Shown in pieces: positions 35,500 to 38,778 of a stretch of DNA of 38,778 bases. The DNA is from Acidobacteriota bacterium (GTDB lineage Bacteria; Acidobacteriota; Terriglobia; UBA7540): assembly GCA_902812415.1 (NCBI GenBank), contig CADDZJ010000030.1, positions 1 through 38,778 on the forward strand, written 5' to 3'. A model generated the notes under the pieces. It searched no databases. It worked only from the letters and a program-made list of their open reading frames with translations, and had not been told where the DNA came from. A program made the position numbers and the translations under genes. Each line of letters opens with the position of its first letter. The stretch's first letter is position 1.

Positions 35500-36420
35500 C
35501 TAAACCTTGGGAATGCTCTCCTTCTCCCAAATCACGTGATCGGCCCAGAAGACCGGCCCCTCCGTGCAGACGCGCTCGTAGCTTCCATGTCCCTCGCCCT
35601 TCACCCGAATCGAGCAACCCAGGCACACACCCAGGCCGCATCCCATGCGGTTCTCCATTGAGACCAGGCAGGGCTGTCCGTGAAGCTTGGCTAACTCCAC
35701 CGTTGCCTGGAGCATGGCCCAGGGGCCGCAAGCCATCAGCAAAAGCTTCTTGCCATAACCCGAATCAAGGGCCTTCTCAAGCGGTCGCGTGACATAGCCG
35801 CGATAACCGCGCGAACCATCTTCGCTGGCCAGCATGATCTCACCCATGAAGGGTTCGAAGTCTTCCACGCCGACCAAATCTTCTTTCGTGCGCCCGCCGA
35901 AGAAAAGTCTTTGTCGGATGCCTGCCTTGGCAAGCGATTTTGCGGGAAGCAGCAACGCGGCAATTCCTATGCCGCCGGCAACGTGCCAAATTTCGCCTGC
36001 CTGTTTCGCCTGTTCGAGATATTCCTCCTCAAAAAAACCGTGGCCGAGAGGCGCCAGAAGACCCACTTCGTCGCCGGGTCTTAATTCTGACATCAACTGC
36101 GTTCCGCGCCCCACTACTTTATAAAGAAGCTGAATAAGCTCCGAGCGATCGCCGTTGCCGCTCGCGGCTCCGGGCTTGATGCCCGTCATGCCATCCGCGG
36201 AAGATCGTGTGGCGCGCTCAGCGGCGCCATGGAGGGGCCTTACGTCATAGATGCTCATGGGTCGCCGGAGCAGCGCCGACGAATCTCCCAGCAGGCGCAC
36301 CATCGCAAACTGCCCCGGACGCGTCGAGCGCGCCTGGCGCGGAGCATGCAAACTCAGAAGGAAGTGACCGCCGGTGAGAGGCCGATTTTCCGTAACGATC
36401 ACAATTTCATCAGTCACCAT
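35500..36420 (-). CDS. pyrK: Dihydroorotate dehydrogenase B, electron-transfer subunit
   Basis: 306 residues from ATG 36420. It passes electrons from PyrD via FAD and a [2Fe-2S] cluster to NAD+. The FAD motif RPMSIYDV (~53-60), the nucleotide-binding GGIGIAALLLPAKSLA and the cluster cysteines C261, C266, C269 and C285 are all present. An insert of ~28 residues (about 64-92, rich in Ala/Ser/Gly) lies between RPMSIYDV and LLYKVVGRGT, where typical PyrK has a tight hairpin; it is absent from most homologues I can recall. No strong ribosome binding site is seen. Co-transcription with pyrD is likely despite the REPIN. Confidence 0.95.
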   Translation of the reverse strand: MVTDEIVIVTENRPLTGGHFLLSLHAPRQARSTRPGQFAMVRLLGDSSALLRRPMSIYDVRPLHGAAERATRSSADGMTGIKPGAASGNGDRSELIQLLYKVVGRGTQLMSELRPGDEVGLLAPLGHGFFEEEYLEQAKQAGEIWHVAGGIGIAALLLPAKSLAKAGIRQRLFFGGRTKEDLVGVEDFEPFMGEIMLASEDGSRGYRGYVTRPLEKALDSGYGKKLLLMACGPWAMLQATVELAKLHGQPCLVSMENRMGCGLGVCLGCSIRVKGEGHGSYERVCTEGPVFWADHVIWEKESIPKV

Positions 36421-36503
36421 TTTGCGTCAGTCGAAGCAACAAGGTGTGCCATCAGCAGCATAGGCTGGAGCAATCGCAAGCAGCTATGTCATGTCATGAA
36501 TGC

Positions 36504-36579
36504 TGCCATTCCCGCGCAGTCGGGAATCTACACCTCAGGCGCAGGCTACATCCAGAATTCTACTTTCGCGGGAATGGCA
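36504..36579. repeat. Inverted repeat TGCCATTCCCGCG between selenoprotein gene and pyrK
   Basis: TGCCATTCCCGCG (36504-36516) and its perfect inverse CGCGGGAATGGCA (36567-36579) enclose 50 bases. This resembles the common bacterial 'TCATTCCCGCG' intergenic repeat type. It could fold as a hairpin in mRNA downstream of the peroxiredoxin gene. Confidence 0.65.
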
Positions 36580-36636
36580 AGTTCTCTCATGGGAGCCGGT
36601 GATTCAACTTTCCCGCGTTTCAGCACAATTCCTGCC

Positions 36637-37095
36637 TTACGCCTTCAGCGCCGCCAGCACTTCGTGAATATGGCCATCCACCTTCACTTTCTGGAAAACG
36701 CTCCGGACTCTACCATCCTTGCCGATAATGTAAGTCGCCCGCGCCACTCCCATCGTCTTGCGGCCATACATATTCTTTTCCTGCCACACGCCGTACGCCT
36801 CAAGCGTCTGGTGATCAGTATCCGAGAGCAGGGGAAAATTCAGCTTATACTTGTCGCGGAATTTCTGAAGGTCCTCAACACTATCTCCGCTCATGCCCAC
36901 CACATGCGCTCCCGCTTTTTCCAGTTCTTTTTTGGCGTCACGGAACTGGTTCGCCTCGCTGGTTCAACCGGGAGTATCGGCCCGCGGAAAGAAGTAAAGC
37001 ACCAACGTCTTGCCGAGCAAATCCTTCAGGCTGACTTTTTCTCCGGAATCCGAAGGCAGCGAAAAGGGCGGCGCTTGATCGCCGACGTTCAGCAT
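36637..37095 (-). CDS. BCP/PrxQ-type peroxiredoxin with in-frame UGA at the catalytic position (probable selenoprotein)
   Basis: Reading from ATG 37095 (GGAGGA seven bases upstream) gives 153 codons with one in-frame TGA at codon 44 (36966-36964). Upstream the frame encodes VGDQAPPFSLPSDSG, KVSLKDLLGK and LVLYFFPRADTPG; downstream TSEANQFRDAKKEL, the GMSGDS strand, KFRDKYKLNFPLLSD, MYGRKTMGVARATYIIGKDG and a normal C-terminus. The TGA falls exactly on the peroxidatic cysteine of the universal motif PxxxTxxC (Pro37, Thr41, UGA44). The Arg that stabilises the peroxide (GVARAT) is kept. There is no cysteine anywhere in the protein, and the usual second Cys five residues on is Asn, so it would be a one-residue (1-Sec) enzyme that reduces hydroperoxides in the cytoplasm. 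Alternatives are a pseudogene or base error; the otherwise intact frame argues against decay. It follows gatB by 15 bases. A standard caller would report only the last ~88 residues. Confidence 0.85.
36921..36949 (-). promoter_or_regulatory. Candidate bacterial SECIS hairpin after the UGA codon
   Basis: On the minus strand CCAGTTC (36949-36943) pairs perfectly with GAACTGG (36927-36921) across 15 bases that start CGTGACG, beginning 14 nt after the UGA. Bacterial SECIS elements are stem-loops just 3' of the UGA with a G near the start of the apical loop, bound by SelB. The distance fits; the loop is slightly longer than usual, though CG/CG could pair inside it. A smaller alternative stem, GGCG/CGCC (36955-36934), overlaps it. 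Confidence 0.45.
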
Positions 37096-37110
37096 GATCG
37101 ACTCCTCCGA

Positions 37111-38571
37111 TTACGCAAGCTCTTTCTTCAAAACTTCCTGCACCCGCTGCGGGTTGGCCTGGCCGCGCGTGGCCTTCATCACCTGCCCTACAAACCAGCC
37201 GAAGGTGGCCGTCTTGCCGTTGCGATACTGCTCGACCTGCCTGGGATTGGCGGCGATGACCTCGCGCGCGGCGGCGGCAATCATTTCAACATCATCAATC
37301 TGTCGCAGCCCTTTTTCCGCCATCACCTCTTCCGCCCGCCTGGAAGAAGCAAACATTTCGGCCAGGATTTCCTTCCCCATTTTTCCGGAAGTCTTGCCCT
37401 GGGCGATCAGAGTCAGTAATTCGGCAAGATTCCGAGGCGTGACCGTGGACTCCGTAATATCCTTTTTCGCATCGTTCAAAAGATGCATCAATTCGCTCAG
37501 AATCCAGTTGGCCGCCAGCTTGGGGTCAGGTCCTTGTTTCACCACCTCTTCATAGTAGCTGGCAAGGGCCTTTGAATGGGTTAACTGGTCCGCATCGTAA
37601 TCCGTCAAAGCGTATTCGCGCATAAAGCGTTGTTTGCGGGCCGCGGGGAGTTCCGGCATCGATCGCCGCGCTTCCTCCTTCCATTCCTCGGTGATCGTCA
37701 GGGGGAGCAAATCCGGCTCCGGGAAATAACGATAATCATGCGCGAACTCCTTGGATCGCATGCCATGCGTGCGTTGCTCGCGGCTGTCCCACAGGCGGGT
37801 TTCCTGCGTGATTTCTCCGCCGCCCTCGAGAACCTTGATTTGGCGCTCGGCCTCGTAGGCCAGCGCTCTCTGAAGAAAGCGGAATGAGTTCAGATTCTTC
37901 ACTTCCGTTTTGGTGCCGAATTCGGAAACCCCCGCCCGGCGCACGCTGATGTTGGCGTCGCAACGCAGGCTGCCTTCCTCCATGTTGCAATCTGAGACTT
38001 CGAGGTAGAGCATCATCGTCTTGAGCCGCGTCAGAAACTCGTAGGCTTCCTCCGGCGAGCGCAAATCCGGCTCCGTCACAATCTCGATCAGCGGCACGCC
38101 GGAACGGTTGAGGTCAATGTAAGAGGCGCGATCCGAATCCGGGAATCCTTCATGGAGCGACTTCCCCGCATCCTCTTCAAGATGCACCCGCGTCACCCCA
38201 ATCTGCTTGGGCGCGCCGTTCAGTTCGATTTCGAGCCAGCCGTCTTCGGCGAGCGGCTCGTCATATTGGGAGATTTGGTAGCCTTTCGGAAGATCGGGAT
38301 AGAAGTAGTTCTTGCGGGCGAAGCGCGAGCGCGGATTAATGCCGCAGTTCAATGCCAGCGCGGCTTTCATCGCCATGGTCACCGCTTCGCGATTCAGCGC
38401 CGGTAGCGCGCCCGGAAGCCCCAGGCACACCGGACACGTATGAGTATTGGCGGGATCGCCGAAACGGGTGGAGCAGCCGCAGAAGATTTTGGATTGCGTC
38501 AAAAGCTGGACGTGCACTTCCAGCCCGATGACGACTTCGTATTGGGTTCTCACTTCAGCGGCTAAAGACAT
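37111..38571 (-). CDS. gatB: Aspartyl/glutamyl-tRNA amidotransferase subunit B
   Basis: 486 residues, the usual length. GatB is the kinase/amidation subunit of GatCAB, which converts Glu-tRNA(Gln) or Asp-tRNA(Asn) to the amide in the cytoplasm. Diagnostic segments are complete: [99 protein letters not shown] and [13 protein letters not shown], followed by the C-terminal Yqey-like helical tail ending [10 protein letters not shown]. gatA and gatC are not in the window. It is the first visible gene of the minus-strand run gatB, peroxiredoxin, pyrK, pyrD. The ribosome binding site is weak. Confidence 0.97.
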   Translation of the reverse strand: MSLAAEVRTQYEVVIGLEVHVQLLTQSKIFCGCSTRFGDPANTHTCPVCLGLPGALPALNREAVTMAMKAALALNCGINPRSRFARKNYFYPDLPKGYQISQYDEPLAEDGWLEIELNGAPKQIGVTRVHLEEDAGKSLHEGFPDSDRASYIDLNRSGVPLIEIVTEPDLRSPEEAYEFLTRLKTMMLYLEVSDCNMEEGSLRCDANISVRRAGVSEFGTKTEVKNLNSFRFLQRALAYEAERQIKVLEGGGEITQETRLWDSREQRTHGMRSKEFAHDYRYFPEPDLLPLTITEEWKEEARRSMPELPAARKQRFMREYALTDYDADQLTHSKALASYYEEVVKQGPDPKLAANWILSELMHLLNDAKKDITESTVTPRNLAELLTLIAQGKTSGKMGKEILAEMFASSRRAEEVMAEKGLRQIDDVEMIAAAAREVIAANPRQVEQYRNGKTATFGWFVGQVMKATRGQANPQRVQEVLKKELA

Positions 38572-38635
38572 AGGTCATGCCTGCCCTACTTGTGCTCTCC
38601 GTTCCCACTGGCTTCAAAGAAAGATGCGATACTTC

Positions 38636-38641
38636 ATTATA
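38636..38641 (-). promoter_or_regulatory. Possible -10 box for gatB
   Basis: A perfect TATAAT lies on the minus strand 65 bases before the gatB start. No good -35 box is found 16-18 bases further up (CATGTG), so the call is tentative. If used, the leader would be ~58 nt. Confidence 0.3.
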
Positions 38642-38681
38642 CCGGAAGAGCAGGAAGGCACATGCCATGCGCCCTGCGATT

Positions 38682-38778
38682 CGGCCCAATTACACGCCAT
38701 CCAATGACGAACAATTTCCCGAATTTTCGGTTAAGTCCAATCTTTTCTGTAGGATTGTGTGCAACGAACAAATTAAAT
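38682..38778. repeat. AT-rich ~100-bp dispersed repeat, copy B (runs off the window)
   Basis: It matches copy A at 1723-1830 in block order: CGGCCCAATT, TTACACGCCAT, GACGAACAATTT, CCAATCTTTTCTGT, AACAAATTAAAT. The two copies have the same orientation and the match runs up to the last base, so the element may continue. It lies upstream of gatB. Confidence 0.65.

Noticed and set aside
36637-36903. Short separate 88-codon gene starting at GTG 36903
   Set aside because: It is the 3' part of the full peroxiredoxin; the frame continues upstream through a single TGA to a proper start and ribosome binding site at 37095.
36637-37095. Peroxiredoxin as an ordinary pseudogene
   Set aside because: The only defect is one TGA exactly on the catalytic residue; everything else, including start, ribosome binding site and length, is intact. 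Not fully excluded without reads or sel genes.

Overview
The window most likely comes from a soil-type member of the Acidobacteriota (inference). The evidence is three very large Oar-type TonB-dependent receptors with an N-terminal carboxypeptidase-regulatory-like domain, an FG-GAP/ASPIC-UnbV protein, several Tat-exported glycoside hydrolases, TPR lipoprotein-like or secreted proteins, a membrane-anchored regulator-like protein of a type common in that phylum, and many GC-rich REP/REPIN-type palindromes between genes.

Layout. (1) 1-1444: the 3' part of a CRTAC1-like FG-GAP protein. (2) 1445-2580: over 1.1 kb without a gene, made of repeats, an AT-rich dispersed repeat and hairpins. (3) 2581-5054: three exported proteins of unknown function, two of them very cysteine-rich, bracketed by REPINs. 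(4) 5268-24587, all on the minus strand: a TPR protein, a clan GH-A glycosidase bracketed by 118-bp inverted REPINs, a TonB receptor, a GH42-like Tat protein, an M28 peptidase, a second TPR protein and a second TonB receptor. (5) 24897-34313, plus strand and divergent from (4): a membrane-anchored regulator-like protein, a third TonB receptor, a Tat-exported TIM-barrel glycosidase-like protein and a GH95-like alpha-L-fucosidase. Parts 4 and 5 together read as a glycan-foraging locus with Oar-type receptors and no visible SusD partner. (6) 34322-38571, minus strand: a housekeeping block gatB - peroxiredoxin - pyrK - pyrD.

The most notable finding is in the housekeeping block. The gene between gatB and pyrK is a full-length BCP/PrxQ-type peroxiredoxin whose catalytic cysteine codon is an in-frame TGA. 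The universal motif PxxxTxxC reads P-x3-T-x2-(UGA), the frame is intact on both sides, the gene has a strong ribosome binding site, no other cysteine occurs in the protein, and a 7-bp hairpin lies 14 nt after the UGA. This is best explained as a selenocysteine-containing peroxiredoxin; an ordinary gene caller would reduce it to an 88-residue fragment.

The second theme is repeats: at least six REPIN-like elements in two subfamilies, a 'GATTCTTCGCTC / CAGAATGAC' palindromic repeat present three times, a nested palindrome about 440 bp long, and a ~100-bp AT-rich repeat found near the left end and at the extreme right end. Some of these repeats have invaded gene ends: they supply the stop codon of the glycosidase at 7181 and the first ~57 codons of the TPR gene ending at 5268.
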